Source: Thalassia testudinum
Lineage: Eukaryota; Streptophyta; Magnoliopsida; Alismatales; Hydrocharitaceae
Length of the DNA: 64,000 bases
Reading direction: 5' to 3'
NCBI GenBank assembly: GCA_037157565.1
Contig: JAZHRO010000013.1
Span: 112,978,001 to 113,042,000 of the forward strand
A program made the position numbers and the translations under genes. The first letter of the stretch is position 1; every line of letters begins with the position of its first letter. Below the pieces are notes generated by a model. That model was not told the DNA's origin. It made no database searches and was given only the letters and a program-made list of their open reading frames with translations. Shown here piece by piece: positions 21,530 to 32,819 of this stretch.

Positions 21530-23605
21530 TGATAAACGTCAGTTTATCATCATTCTTATGCATTAAAACAAACCTAGCTCTTAGGATTTTACTCCGAAAT
21601 GGGTTTTTGGGCTGCATTTAGGCATAAATTAGGTTAGGCATGCATTGCATTTTTTTATTATCTTTTTAATACATTTTTGTGAGTGTTAGGGATGTACAGA
21701 TATACAGATCCCTAAAACCCTAGCACTCAAGAAGGCAAATGGTGAAGGAAAAGCCCAGACTAGCTGGAACTTAGCTTGATCCAGCTCACCACAACTGGAA
21801 CCTAGCTCACTTGAACTAGGGTTAGCTCATCCCAGCTCCATTCAGCTAATCTCAGCTGAATGGTAGGTCGAGAGAGTTCATCTTAGCTCACCCTAGCTCA
21901 AGTTAGCTCAGATCCAGCTTAACTTAGCTGAGTCTAGCTCATCTCAGCTCCCACTAGTCCACAGGGAGCTCTAGCTAGCTCAGCTGAGTTGACAGGAGTT
22001 CAGCCCAGCTCAGATCCAGCTACATCCAGCTCTACTCAACTCCAGCCAACTGAAGAAGAACTCATCCCAGCGCAGGAAGCTCAAGTCCAGCTCCCAGGGA
22101 CTCAGCTTAGCTCAACTCAGTTGAGCTAAGCTACCTTAGTTGCCTCACCCAGCTTGATCCTCCCCGGGAGCATTAGACCCAGCTCACCTCAGCTCCTTTC
22201 AGCAGAAGCCAGCTTGCTTTAGCTTGGCTTAGTAGCTAGCAAAGAACTAGCAAGCCAAGCCAGCTAAGGTAGCTCCTTGCAGCTCTCTTCAGTAACCACC
22301 AGCTCTAGTGCAGCTCAAGATGACTACCTCCAGCTCTTCTCCCTGAAAACCCTAGCTCCAAATGCCTCCAACTCTACTCCCTACTAGCTATGCTAGCTAA
22401 GCTGCTTAACTTAGCTAGTCCACCTCCATGGCACCAAAACCTACTACCCTACTACCTAAGCTCCAGCAAAAAGACCACCTACTCCTACTTTATTTTGGTG
22501 CCAACTATCCCTTCCATCACCACCATACATCCACCATCAAAACCCATCTCCACCCTCCATTTTTCCCTCCAATATTGCCTTCTAGAAGGCATTTTTCGAG
22601 GGAAAACCAAGGCACCTCTTCATTTCCCTCCCATTTTTCCCTCCAAAAATATCCAAGCACCCCTTCATTTCCCTCCAAAAAAAACACCATAACCACCCCC
22701 CTTCCCATCCTCTAAATACCCTACCCTACCACCACATAATTCCCATCCTCCCTTAGTATATTTTGCTACCTAAACCACCTATACCTACGGCCAAGAAGAA
22801 GGAGTAGAGAAGGAGATTAAAAGGGCACATCACCAGCCCTTTTGGTGCCTTGTTCTCCCCACTCTCTTCAACTTGGGCCACGCCAAGGAGGAGGACTCTT
22901 CCACTTCAAGGAGGATGGCCAGGCAAGGGAGAAGGACCTAGGATGGACGTCCACCCTTGGAGAGAAGCTTAGGGCATGCCCCCTTAGGGCTTGCCTTGGA
23001 GGACATCACCTTGGCAGAGCACAGAAGGAAGGAGCTTGAGTATTCTTGTCAAGATTGGGAGCCACCAACCTTGGAGCAAGAAGCCCTCTTCTTCACCATC
23101 TATCTAGAGGATTTGTGTTTGCTTTTCCTTATTTTTATTTTTCTAGTAGTAGAAGCATTCCTCTACTAGGCTTTTTTTTGTAAAACACTTTTCATTAATC
23201 TAGTTGCCTTCTTTGCAATTTCTTATTTGCATTTCTACTTGCTTTGTTTTTAGCATTCTTCACTCCCTCTCCCTAATTACTCTAGGCCTCCACTTGCCTA
23301 GAGTGAGCTTAGGGAGAGGTTCTACTTGCCACTTTAGAAGTAGTTTATTAAATTTGAAGTGTAAATCACCTTCCCACCACCATTTCGCATGTTGTCTTAA
23401 TTCAAAAAACAAAAAAAATGATATATTGAAAAATACTAAAAAGAAAGTTGAGATTTGTATTCCAAGCAAGAGAATCAAATTTTGCAAACATTTGGCCTCC
23501 TTGGATGACCCTAGATACTCCCCTATCTAGGAATATAAATTTAAGAGTTGATCGGTTTTGTGCGTTACAATGACATATTTAACAAACCGCGTGAAATCGC
23601 TATCA
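21530..23605 (+). repeat. 5' LTR of element P3 (GAGCT-rich Athila LTR family)
   Basis: Starts TGATAAACGTCAGTTTATC and ends ATCGCTATCA five bases before a perfect PBS; 2,076 bp. The first half (21760-22400) is packed with AGCT words. The second half runs from CTCTAAATACC (probable TATA region near 22712) to the U5 block CCTCCTTGGATGACCCTAG (23497-23515). The family is shared with the solo LTR 57509-59920, the split LTR 52545-61260 and the fragment 9317-9651. Confidence 0.85.
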
Positions 23606-23610
23606 CTTTT

Positions 23611-23627
23611 TGGCGCCGTTGCCGGGG
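23611..23627 (+). other. P3 primer-binding site, perfect tRNA-Asp complement
   Basis: TGGCGCCGTTGCCGGGG is the exact complement of the 3' end of plant tRNA-Asp(GTC) including CCA. Only P3 and C1 in this window keep a perfect site. Confidence 0.9.
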
Positions 23628-25202
23628 AGGCACGGCTTTGCATTAATTAATTTTCTCTTTCTTGAAGTGGATCTCATCCCCTTCTCTTTCTTTCTTTTGT
23701 GTGCGCAGGAATTACAGCAGGGAGGTGAGAATCTAGAAGCGAGAGCTCAAAGATCCTTTTCTTCCCGTGAAATTCAGGTTGGTTCCCCTTTCTTGTCACA
23801 TTTAGACTAAAAGACTATCAAAAAAGATATTAAACTTGGCTTTCAGGATCATAAACAATTTAATTAAGTGGAGTGGTGCCCATATAAAATCCATTGTTTG
23901 CTTGAATGCTTCCTTAACACCACTCCATTGCAAGTATTGGTGTTCTATTTTTCGCGTCTAGATTTCTGTCCGGACTTGAAAAATTGATTCCTAACACCAC
24001 AGTCCTCCTAAAATCATAAAATTTCATATAGTAATTCCCAATTAAGTTAGGAACATATGTTACAAATTTTAGATCAATTATATTTGTATTTAATTTTTTA
24101 AAATTCGTGGACTACAGAGGGGTCACACCCTCTCATCTTCCTATTTTTCTACTATCCGCGAATTTTCAGAATTTTTATACTCATCCATATTTTGTAAAAT
24201 TTAGCTTTCTGGAATCCTTGTAAAATTTTACACATCATATAAAATCACAAAAACTTTCTGAGGTCGGTGGTAATACTGAAAAGTCCAAAATATCCCCAGG
24301 TATCATTTCTGGACTTTGACACTAGTACAATTAAAAATTCAAAACAATTATCAAACAAATTCCTAAAATCTTACAAAAATATTTTTTGGAATCCTTGTTT
24401 GATTTTATTCAAAGTAGTGGTGTTTTTTGACTTGTTTGGACCACTACTTAATTCAGAAGGTAAAAAATTAATTCATTGATAGTAACTTTCTGTCTTAGGG
24501 ATAATTGGCTTAGGGTTTCTTTCCTTCTTTTTAGAACTCACATTAAAGGAAATTAACCATCACCAATACAACTTGTCTTTCCTTGAATTATGAAATTTCA
24601 AACTTGTTTGAAAATTTAAAGAGAAAAACCCTAAAACACATTTAATTAAATCAAATCCTAAAAGATAAAAATACAAAAAAAAATTGTGTGACAACTTAAT
24701 TTTCATTGGAGCCACTCTCCAATTCCTACACACACACAAAAAAAATCAAAATAACAGGGCAACATCCCAATAAACGCCCTCCACATTCCATGTGCACTAT
24801 AGCATCCTAGACCTAATTAAAATTTGTAGCAACTTGACCCCTATGGTATTATCAACTTAGGCTTGCTATTTAGGTCTTAGGTTTTCTTTAGTTAGTACCA
24901 ATTCTGTCATCTATATCTGTTGTTCAGGCTGAGGGGCCGTGTCAAACGACCAGGCGCGGGTTTGTACAAGCACCTGTGGTTTTCCCTGGGAAACGTTTGG
25001 GCTCAAACCTCCCCTTAAGCAACTTGGCCAGATTTGTTGATAGAACGGGTATTCACTATTGACTACTTATTTCCTAGGTAGACCAAATCTTAGGTTAAAT
25101 TTTAGGGAGTCACAATTAAGTTAGGTCTAGAATTTGATTGCTTGTGTGCACACTTCTCTCATCCCCATCTCTTCTCCTCCCTTGCCATTTCTTCCATTTT
25201 GC
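23628..25202 (+). other. P3 untranslated leader
   Basis: About 1.6 kb, AT-rich, no plausible gene. The segment 24770-25100 (AACGCCCTCCACATTCC ... GTAGCAACTTGACCC) has a clear counterpart in the C1 leader (37565-37640), so it is a conserved leader block, perhaps for packaging or translation control. Confidence 0.6.
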
Positions 25203-27248
25203 ATGGGCGGCGGTCCAAAACTCCGCACTTGGAGGGACCACTTGATTTTGCCTCCCCAAAAAAGACTTTTCCTGCATACTTCCTCTTCTCTCAAAATGGA
25301 AAATCAAAATTGGTCCTCTAACTCGCATGCTAATTTTTCTTTCCCCTATTTTTCCACCCAGGAGCTACTTAATCAGGCCCCTCCACCTAATCTCTACTCT
25401 ATCATGGCTCAGCTACAAGTTAAGCAACAACAGTTGCATAAGGATTTAACAAACCTAGCCAACCAAGGGAGTCCTGCCACACCTACCCAAGCTCCACACA
25501 TTCCACATCTCACCCCTTTAAACACCCGCAAGAGAGAAAATATGCATAAATCTCGTGTTGAGTATAATTATTATTCTGAGGCTTTCTATAGTTCAACAGG
25601 GAATTATGTTTATCCCAATCATCACCCCACCCAAAATGTCCCTACTTTCCAGGAGAAATTGAAAAATTCCTCTAATGGGGGAAATTATCCGGTTCACACC
25701 TAGACCAATCCGGTTCTACACCAACAACACAACCCGTTTGGAGGGTATGATTCAAATCAGACTTATCAATCTGGGCAATCTCAAGAAGACGTTAATGCCC
25801 AGATGATGAAAACCCTGGAGGAGTTACAAAGAAAAACAAAGGAAACAACCTGTCTTGTTAACAATCTCAATGATCAAATTGGGGATATTTCGACTCAAAG
25901 ACCTGCAGGACACTCACCATCCCAACCCACACCAAACTCTATTAATCACAGGAACCAACACCCGGGTGTCTACCACCATCAGAACCACATGATTCAGCCT
26001 CCTATTAACCAAATATCACAACACCTATCCAGTTTCTATCAACATCAGGTCCCCCTACCTCCTCCCAGTGAACACCAAGCTGCATATGCAGAGGCTATGA
26101 GGAGTGAGGAAACCACCATGGATTTAAGGCCTTCTCAATCAAATGATGAAACTAATTCTCAACCAATGCTGATTGACCCCCCTAACCTTAATAAGGAAGA
26201 AGAAAAAGAAACCCCAAAAACACTTGATTCAAACCCTATTTCCCACTCTCAAAAACAGCAATCCAACAATCCAAAATCAAAGCCCTCTGACCATAATCCT
26301 TTGGATTTATTTGAGCAAGTCGAGAGGAATATTCCCTTCCTAGATTCCCCCCATGCCTCTAAAAAATTTACTGCAAAAGGGCATGATCAGAATCTAGAAA
26401 GGTTGGTTCTTTCAAAGGCAGCCAGCTTAGTTATTCAGAGCAAGCTGCCTTTCACAAAAAAAGACCAGGGCACATCACTTATCTCAATTGTCATAATTGA
26501 CACCATTTTTCGTGCCCCTCTCGACTTAGGTACCTCTAGTAATCTCATCCCCCCTGTCTTATTTGAGGAATTTCAATTCAGTGATTTAAAACCTACCAAG
26601 GTTCAATTTCAATTGGAAGATCGATCTACCATTCAACTGCGGGGAGTTGTTGAGGATAGTATTATCAAGGTCCGAAATTGTCTATTTCCGGTAAATTTTC
26701 TGGTCCTTGACATAGTGGTACCAAAGGCTCTCATTAATGCCATCCTTGGAAGACCTTTTCTGATTATGGCAGCAGCTAATATCAATTCTCATTCTGGGAA
26801 AATGAATATAAGTTGCAGTAACCAGACCTTCTCATTAGATTTATTTCAAGCTTCCAAGAGGTCCATTGATCACAAAATTTTTGAGAACACTGATAATAAA
26901 ATGGAAGAAATTTTTGAAATGTCTATGTTGATCCAATCTCATTCATCTTTGACCACTATTGATCTAGATTTTATTAATTCTTATTCTAAGGATAGTTATG
27001 TGGTCCAAGACTTTCCAGATCAACTACGGTTTAACTTTCCCCCTTTTCATCTTCCTGAAATATCCACACCAACTTCACCCACCCTACATCTCATTGACTC
27101 CATTCCCCATCCCTTTCCATTGGACCTATCACTCGACCCACCAGAATCTGGCAATTTACAAGCACTTAAACCATGGCCAGATCCGGGTCATTTTTCCATT
27201 TCTCTATTTTATTTTGATCCCATTATCTTTACCACTCATCTTTTTAGG
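25203..27248 (+). pseudogene. P3 element: gag lacking capsid, plus protease
   Basis: One frame, broken only by a TAG at 25701-25703, runs from ATG 25203 (MGGGPKLRTWRDH) to about 27248. The N-terminal 340 residues are rich in Q, N, H and P and contain no recognisable capsid domain: the HFHG, F-x-L-R-D-K and K-C-P-H-H-G blocks of the other gags are all missing. A coiled-coil-like stretch (MMKTLEELQRKTKETTC) follows. The protease is present: DLGTSSNLIP (near 26525) and AILGRPFL (near 26740), with the KVQFQLEDRST block between them. The tail is serine/proline-rich. At 27249 the sequence changes to the minus-strand pol of element M, so RT onward is missing. Probably a derivative that depended on another element for capsid, or a copy deleted in gag. 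Confidence 0.75.
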
Positions 27249-28028
27249 GAGGCCTGGTCATGACAGAATGAGATCACGTCATTGACCTCACCGTCAGGAA
27301 TGCATCTCCGGATCACCTGATCATTGCCAATTTAAAAGAGGTATGGTTCCTCCCAAATATAGTACCTGGCCTCGACAATCAATTTGTCCCTCCTGGAAGT
27401 CGCCCAATTTGGAGAAACTTTCCCCATAACCAAGTAGTTTACAAAATCAGCAAACCATGGGAGACTGTGAATGGCTAGCAGGTGCTCGTTTGGTAAGTGC
27501 TCGGTGATCGGACAAGACGGGTCGATGACTGAAGAAGGAAGACGGGACAAATGGTCAGCTACCACATTTTGTTTTCCTACTTTATCGTGAATCTTCAGAT
27601 CAAATTCTTGCAACAGCAAGATCTAGCGGATTAGTCGAGGTTTCACGTCCTTCTTCGTGAGAAGGTGCTTCACTGTAGTGTGATTCTAGTATATGATAAC
27701 ACGAGAGCCCAAAAGATAAGATCTAAATTTTTCCAGGCCAAATACGATGACTAGCAGCTCTTTCTCAGTAACTGCAGAGTTACGCTAAGCCTCGCCAAGT
27801 GTCTTGCTAGAGTAGTAGATGACCACGGGTTTCCCGTCTATTTTCTGCCCAAGTACCTCACCCACAGCATAATCAGATGCATCGCACATGATCTCAAAGG
27901 GTTGAGACCAATCAGGGGACTGTAGGACAGGTGCTTGGGTAACTCGATCACGTAGGATCTCAAATGCCTGAGTGCACTCCTCAAAAATTTCAAAGGGGAC
28001 ATCCTTAAATAGAAGATTAGTCAGGGGG
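27249..28028 (-). pseudogene. M element: RNase H and integrase N-terminus
   Basis: Minus-strand continuation of element M. RNase H has RPLTNLLFKDVPFEI, the DASDYAVG catalytic block and YYSSKTLGEA (27785-28033). The connection domain has [20 protein letters not shown] (27332-27619). After a stop, the start of integrase reads QVIRRCIPDG and SFCHDQA, where the zinc-binding histidines begin. The sequence ends at 27249 against P3, so the catalytic core and 3' LTR are lost. The right end adjoins the target-site duplication of the solo LTR. Confidence 0.85.
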
Positions 28029-28033
28029 CGCAC

Positions 28034-30873
28034 GGGTAGTACTTCTTTGTTTGTTTTAATGCTTATTACAGTAATGTCGTTGTGGTATAAAATAAGATAG
28101 CTACGGTTGTCGTTACCATTAAAATTTTACTCGGAAATAGTTTCCCGAGGTCGAACTCAGGGAGCTACTGGAATTCTAGAAGTACAATGTTGCTTTATTA
28201 CAAAAATAAGAGAGAGAGAGAGGGAGAAATAGATTTCTATCTTTTGGCTTTTTCTTCTTCTCTTCTTTCTCTCTTTGCTTGTCTTCTTCTTCTCTTCTTT
28301 CTCTTTTCTTTATCTTTATGGGTCTTCTTCCTTGGCTCTGATTGCCTTCAGTTCCTCTTCTTCTTCTGCTTGTCTTCTAGTTCTTTTCTTCTTCAGTTCT
28401 TCTTCTTTTTCTTGTCGTTATCTTCTTTCTTCCTTCTTCTCTTTTCTTTCTCTTCAGCTGCGGAGCCTTTTCTTTTCTTTTTCTTCTTCTCTACTTTATC
28501 TCCTCTGAAGCTTCATCCGTCGTCTGATATCACGGTCAGACAACTTAAACGGCGATCTGCTACAGTGCTTCCCCTCTTTTCTTCCTTTGCTGCTTCTTCT
28601 TCTTCTCTTCTTCTTCCCGCTTCTTCTTCCTTGGCCTTCTGCCTTGCTCAGCTGTAGAGCCTTTTCAGAGTTTCTTCTAACGCTCTTCTTCTTCCTACGG
28701 CCAAGTGGTGAACCTTCTTCCTTCACGCCCTGTTCCTGCACAAGGCATAGCAAAACCTAGCCCTTCCCTCTACCCGCACGTCTCTCTCTCTCTCTGTAAA
28801 TCGCTCATAGGAAGCTCTTCCAGAGCCGGGTTATTGGGTCTGGTAGCGTACCCGTGACCAGGCGCACCGGCGTGGGTGGTGCGCGAGGAGTGCAGGGTAA
28901 ACGGGTCGGCCAGGTCCGCGCGGCGTGGGTCGCGGACAAGGTGGGCGAGTGGGCTAGGGGACCTCACCCCGTGTTCTGAGGCGCTTAGGTAAAAACACAA
29001 AATCAATTTAAATGGGTGCGGCGCTTGGAAATCTTACGATGTGGGACTAAACTTCATCCCTTCTCGCGCGTGCCCGCAGGAAGAATCACGACCTTGCCTC
29101 AGCAGCTATGTCCTCGCTTCCCTTCGCATGCCAGCTGCCTACCTTCACCTGGGTCTCTCCAATTCGCCTCGGCTGGAGTCCTGCTGCTTCGAGGCCTGGA
29201 GCTTGCTTGGAAGCTCCTTGCTTCGTCGCCAATGGCTGCCGGGGCTAAAAATCTGCCTAACACAAACAGGGCCTCTCGGCCTAATCAGACCACAGGGAAA
29301 CCTTCGCCGTGGTACGGCGAATGTAGTGCGGGGTGCAGCAGGTTGCAGGGCGGTGTCTAGCGGTAGCCCTAGGTCGGACTGCAACCGGAAAAATGGGTTT
29401 GATCGGGGGAGTGTTGTGGAGGTGTGGAGTGGCAGTGGAGGGGTGGGGGGTGTTGGGTAGGGTGAGGCGGAGCTTTTGGGACAGTTGGCGAGTTATGTGG
29501 AGCGGCGGATCGACGGGGGCAACTCGCCGGAGGGTTGCCGGAGGGATGGAAGATGATGGTGGTCGGGCGCAGTCGAGGGGTAATCAACTGAAAGGCAGTG
29601 GGGAAAAGAAAGAGGGGACGAAGGGAAATAACAGTAACCTACCTACAGGGACGAAGGGGGCCGGAGCAGGGCGGCAGTCGTATCGACTATCGCTGGAGAA
29701 GAAACACCCAGAGGGAGAGAGCGGCGGCGAGGAAGAGGGCAGGGAGGCGCGCGCTTGGTACGGCGCGACGTGGGGATATCAGGCGAAGGTGGCTCTGCTG
29801 CTGGTATTGCAGCAGAGTGATGAGACGGAGGAGGAGGAGCCTCCGGAGCTGGTGGGTTCCTGTCTGAGTGGGGAGAGAGGAAGGGTTGGGGTTTTCTCCG
29901 TCAAGACCAAGCTACCCGAACCGGCTGGCGACGCTGGTCTTTATAAAGGTGGTGGCGGAGGGGTGGACGCAGGGAGGCGACGTGCCTCCCTCGCTTGAGA
30001 ATGGCCGGAGGTGTGACCCATACCTTCCGCGCGTTCTCACGGAAGGTGTGGGCGTCGTTAGGAGGCATGGCGGTGTCCCTGCGACAACAGACGTCGCAGG
30101 GAACACCAGGTTCAATTTACAGGACATCCCCCGCACCCTGCGCGGCGCCATGCTCCGCGCAAAGTCGCCGGAGCATCGCGCTGCACAGAGACTTGCAGGA
30201 GGGATCTAAATGAAAAGAACGATGAGGAAACTAGGAGCCAAAATGCAAGGGTTTCGAAAGTTGAGGGTCAAAAAGTAATAGATGAGGACTAAATTGCAAA
30301 GTCGGTCAAGAAGGTCTCTAATTAGGCTCAAGTTTTTATGCATGACTAAATTGGACCTAAGGATTTTAATGGTGAATTTTGTTTCTACGTCAGACCTTGT
30401 TTGATCAGCCAATTTACATAAAAACCCAAATTAAATCATTAATTGGGCATGGTTCTCAATGTAGGTCAAAATGGGTTTCTAAGGCCAAATTGAAGGTTCT
30501 AAACCCTAGAGATTATTTTTCTATGAATTTTAGAGGGTTTATTCGATTTTTACCTTGCCTCTAACCTCGTGAATTGAAGTGGGTTTTTTTAAGGTTACAG
30601 AATGTCATTTAATTCCTTGGAGTTGCTGTAGCCCTTGTTGGATCAGATCATCCCACTTTCCTTCTTATTAGGTTAGTTTAACCTATGTTTGGACCCAGAG
30701 TTACCCTGTTTGCAGATTGTGTTGGTCAAATTGCATTTTTACCCCTTATGACTTATTTTCTTCTTAAACTCAGAATTCTCTGAGTCAAGCCTTTCTTTGA
30801 GTTATGTAGGAGCTTTTTCTCGCATATCTAGGTTAGATTATGCTAGTTAGGGTTCATGATGAGGTTCTTATCA
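28034..30873 (-). mobile_element. Solo LTR, M family, 2.84 kb, with 5-bp TSD CGCAC
   Basis: The pol frame of element M is interrupted exactly here. CGCAC occurs at 28029-28033 and again at 30874-30878, and removing one copy plus the insert makes the flanking RT/RNase H frame continuous. The minus-strand start is TGATAAGAACC (30873); the other end, GTACTACCC (28034), has lost the usual CA. The first 640 bp resemble 51360-51976 of the M 5' LTR, and the promoter region (28987-29047) also matches, so it is the same family at some distance. A CT-rich tract (28240-28480) and a GC-rich block (29050-30200) produce long but meaningless frames. No internal region remains. Confidence 0.85.
29006..29047 (-). 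promoter_or_regulatory. USE motif plus TATA-like box in solo LTR
   Basis: Minus strand GTCCCACATCG (29047-29037) is a perfect match to the plant snRNA USE consensus RTCCCACATCG. A TATA-like TTTAAAT begins at 29012, 35 bases from the start of the USE. Confidence 0.55.
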
Positions 30874-30878
30874 CGCAC

Positions 30879-31740
30879 GATTTTTGAAAAATCAGGAATG
30901 AATCGACGATAAAAATCGACATGCCCCGGAAAGGATCAGATGTCATTGATAGAGCTAGGCATTGGGAGTTTGGAAATCAGATTCACCTTGGCTCAATCAA
31001 CCTGGATGCCTTTTTCAGAGATGAGATGTCCCAGGATAATTCTCTCAGGTACCATGAAGTGGCTCTTTTCCCAAGAAAGAACCAAATTCACGTCGATTCA
31101 TCGTCTAAGTATTTGGTCCAAGTGTAGGAGGCAATCATCAAAAGATTCACCAAATACTGAGAAGTCATCCATGAAGACCTCAAGGTATTCATCTACCATA
31201 TCTGAGAAAATGTCAAGCATGCATCGCTGAAAAGTAGCGGGTGCGTTGCAAAGACCAAACGGCATCCTTCGAAATGCGTACGTCTTAAAGGGGCAGGTGA
31301 AGGTAGTCTTCTCTTAGTCCTCAGGATGGATTGCAACCTGGTTATAACCGAAGTACCCATCCAAGAAGCAGAAGAATCAATTTCCCACTAGTTTCTCGAG
31401 GATCTAATCAATGAACGGTAGTGGGAAATGATCCTTCTTCATGGAGGACTTGAGTCTTCTATAATCAATGCAGACGCTCGTTGAGTTGGCTATACGGGTC
31501 GGTATAGTTTCTCTGATTGCAATTGTGATCACGGTAAGCCCTACCTTCCTAGGCACAACTTGGATTGGACTCACCCACCGACTATTGGAGATAGGGTAGA
31601 TGATCCCTGCATCTAACCACTTGATGATTTCCTTTTTCATGACATCCTGCAAATTTGGATTTAGGCATCTCTGCATTTCATGGGATGGTCGTGAGCCTTC
31701 TTCAATATAGATGTGATGTGTGCAGTATGAGCGACTGATG
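30879..31740 (-). pseudogene. M element: reverse transcriptase
   Basis: Minus-strand RT with the recognisable order KEIIKWLDAGIIYPISNS, the C-I-D-Y-R-R-L block, KKDHFPLPFID (31404-31676), RMPFGLCNAPATFQRCM and the catalytic FMDDFSVFGESF (31150-31280). The downstream block just before the insertion point reads GHVDFYRRFIPDFSKIV. At the codon where C1 and M0 carry TAG, this copy has TGG. Frameshifts and stops occur, for example near 31384. The right half connects to the protease region; the left side is the solo LTR. Confidence 0.85.
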
Positions 31741-32819
31741 CAAGTCAGAGCATTAGGAGTCCATCCAATGGCTCTTCAATGTTGTTAGAGAATAGAAATC
31801 AGGCGTGTTTCCAGATCAGGTGTGAGTCAGGAGTTGATAATCACAGGAAATGTCTGATTGGAACCCAAAAAGGCATATTTGAGATGATCAGAAAGAGTCT
31901 TTAATTCCATAACTAGGTTTTTAGTAGCAGCAGCTGGTTAAGGGTGGGTGTCAGGAGCAAAGAAAGAAGCTATGGGTGTGTCTAGTTTAGGTTCAGGCTC
32001 CTCCAATTGTGGGTTTTGATTTTCTTGTGGTTGATCAGAAATATTCGAGTTTTCCTCGATACATAAGTCATCAACCACAGCCTCGATATCACAAATTTGT
32101 TCTATTACTCCACAATTAATTCCTTTCTGGGCCTTAAAGATGTCAATCTTCAGTGTCTTGCTCCCAAATTTTAATTCAATTTGACCCTCCTCACAATTAA
32201 TATTAGCCCTAGTTGTGGCCAGAAAGGGTCTCCCTAATATGATCGATGTATTCTTCAAGTTCTTAGGAGCACCCATGTCTAAGATAGTGAAATCCACGGG
32301 AAAATAGAAATTGTGTACCCTAACTATGACATCCTCGAGAATTCCTTTTGGTGACTTAATAGATCGATCAGCTAACTGCAAAGTCATTTATGTCAGTTTA
32401 AGCTCAGATTCCTCAAAGTAGTCTAGTAGGGATGTAGGTATCCAATTAACGGAAGCTACTTGGTCCAATAAGGTTCAGTCAAATTGTATATCTCTAACAG
32501 CACAGGAGATCAGAGGGGTGCCTGGATCTTTTGCCTTAGGTGGGAGCTTGCTCAAAATGACAGAGCTAGCTTTCTCCGACAGTACGATTGGGTTCTCACC
32601 TTTCGTTCACGGCTTACACTTGGGTGTACACACGTCTTTCAGGAATCACACGTAAGTCGGCACATGGCGTATTGCATCCATCAAGGGGATGTTTATATGG
32701 ATCTGCTCAAAGAGATTAACCAGGTCCTCCTCAGGTGCCACAGGTTTGGTTGTCCTCTTTCCCTTGGTCAAGGCCTTGGGAAATGGAACCTTTGTGGGTT
32801 CCTCTAGAATGGATCCAGG
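31741..32819 (-). pseudogene. M element: protease and linker
   Basis: Minus-strand aspartic protease. The active-site block is LLDQVASVNWIP (near 32450): aspartate is kept but the L-G following it is changed to Q-V. A stop precedes MTLQLADRSIKSPKGILEDV (32387). IILGRPFLATTRANINCEEG and the KIDIFKAQKGINCG block follow, then an acidic linker (31940-32100) leading to RT. The right part (32500-32800) carries the conserved pre-protease region with several disruptions. Inactive. Confidence 0.75.

Noticed and set aside
28187..28657. 156-codon frame of Leu/Phe/Ser
   Set aside because: Product of a CT-rich low-complexity tract in the solo LTR, not a membrane protein.
29333..29998. 221-codon plus-strand frame
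   Set aside because: Lies inside the solo LTR, antisense to it, in a GC-rich block poor in stop codons. Glycine/arginine-rich with no recognisable domain.
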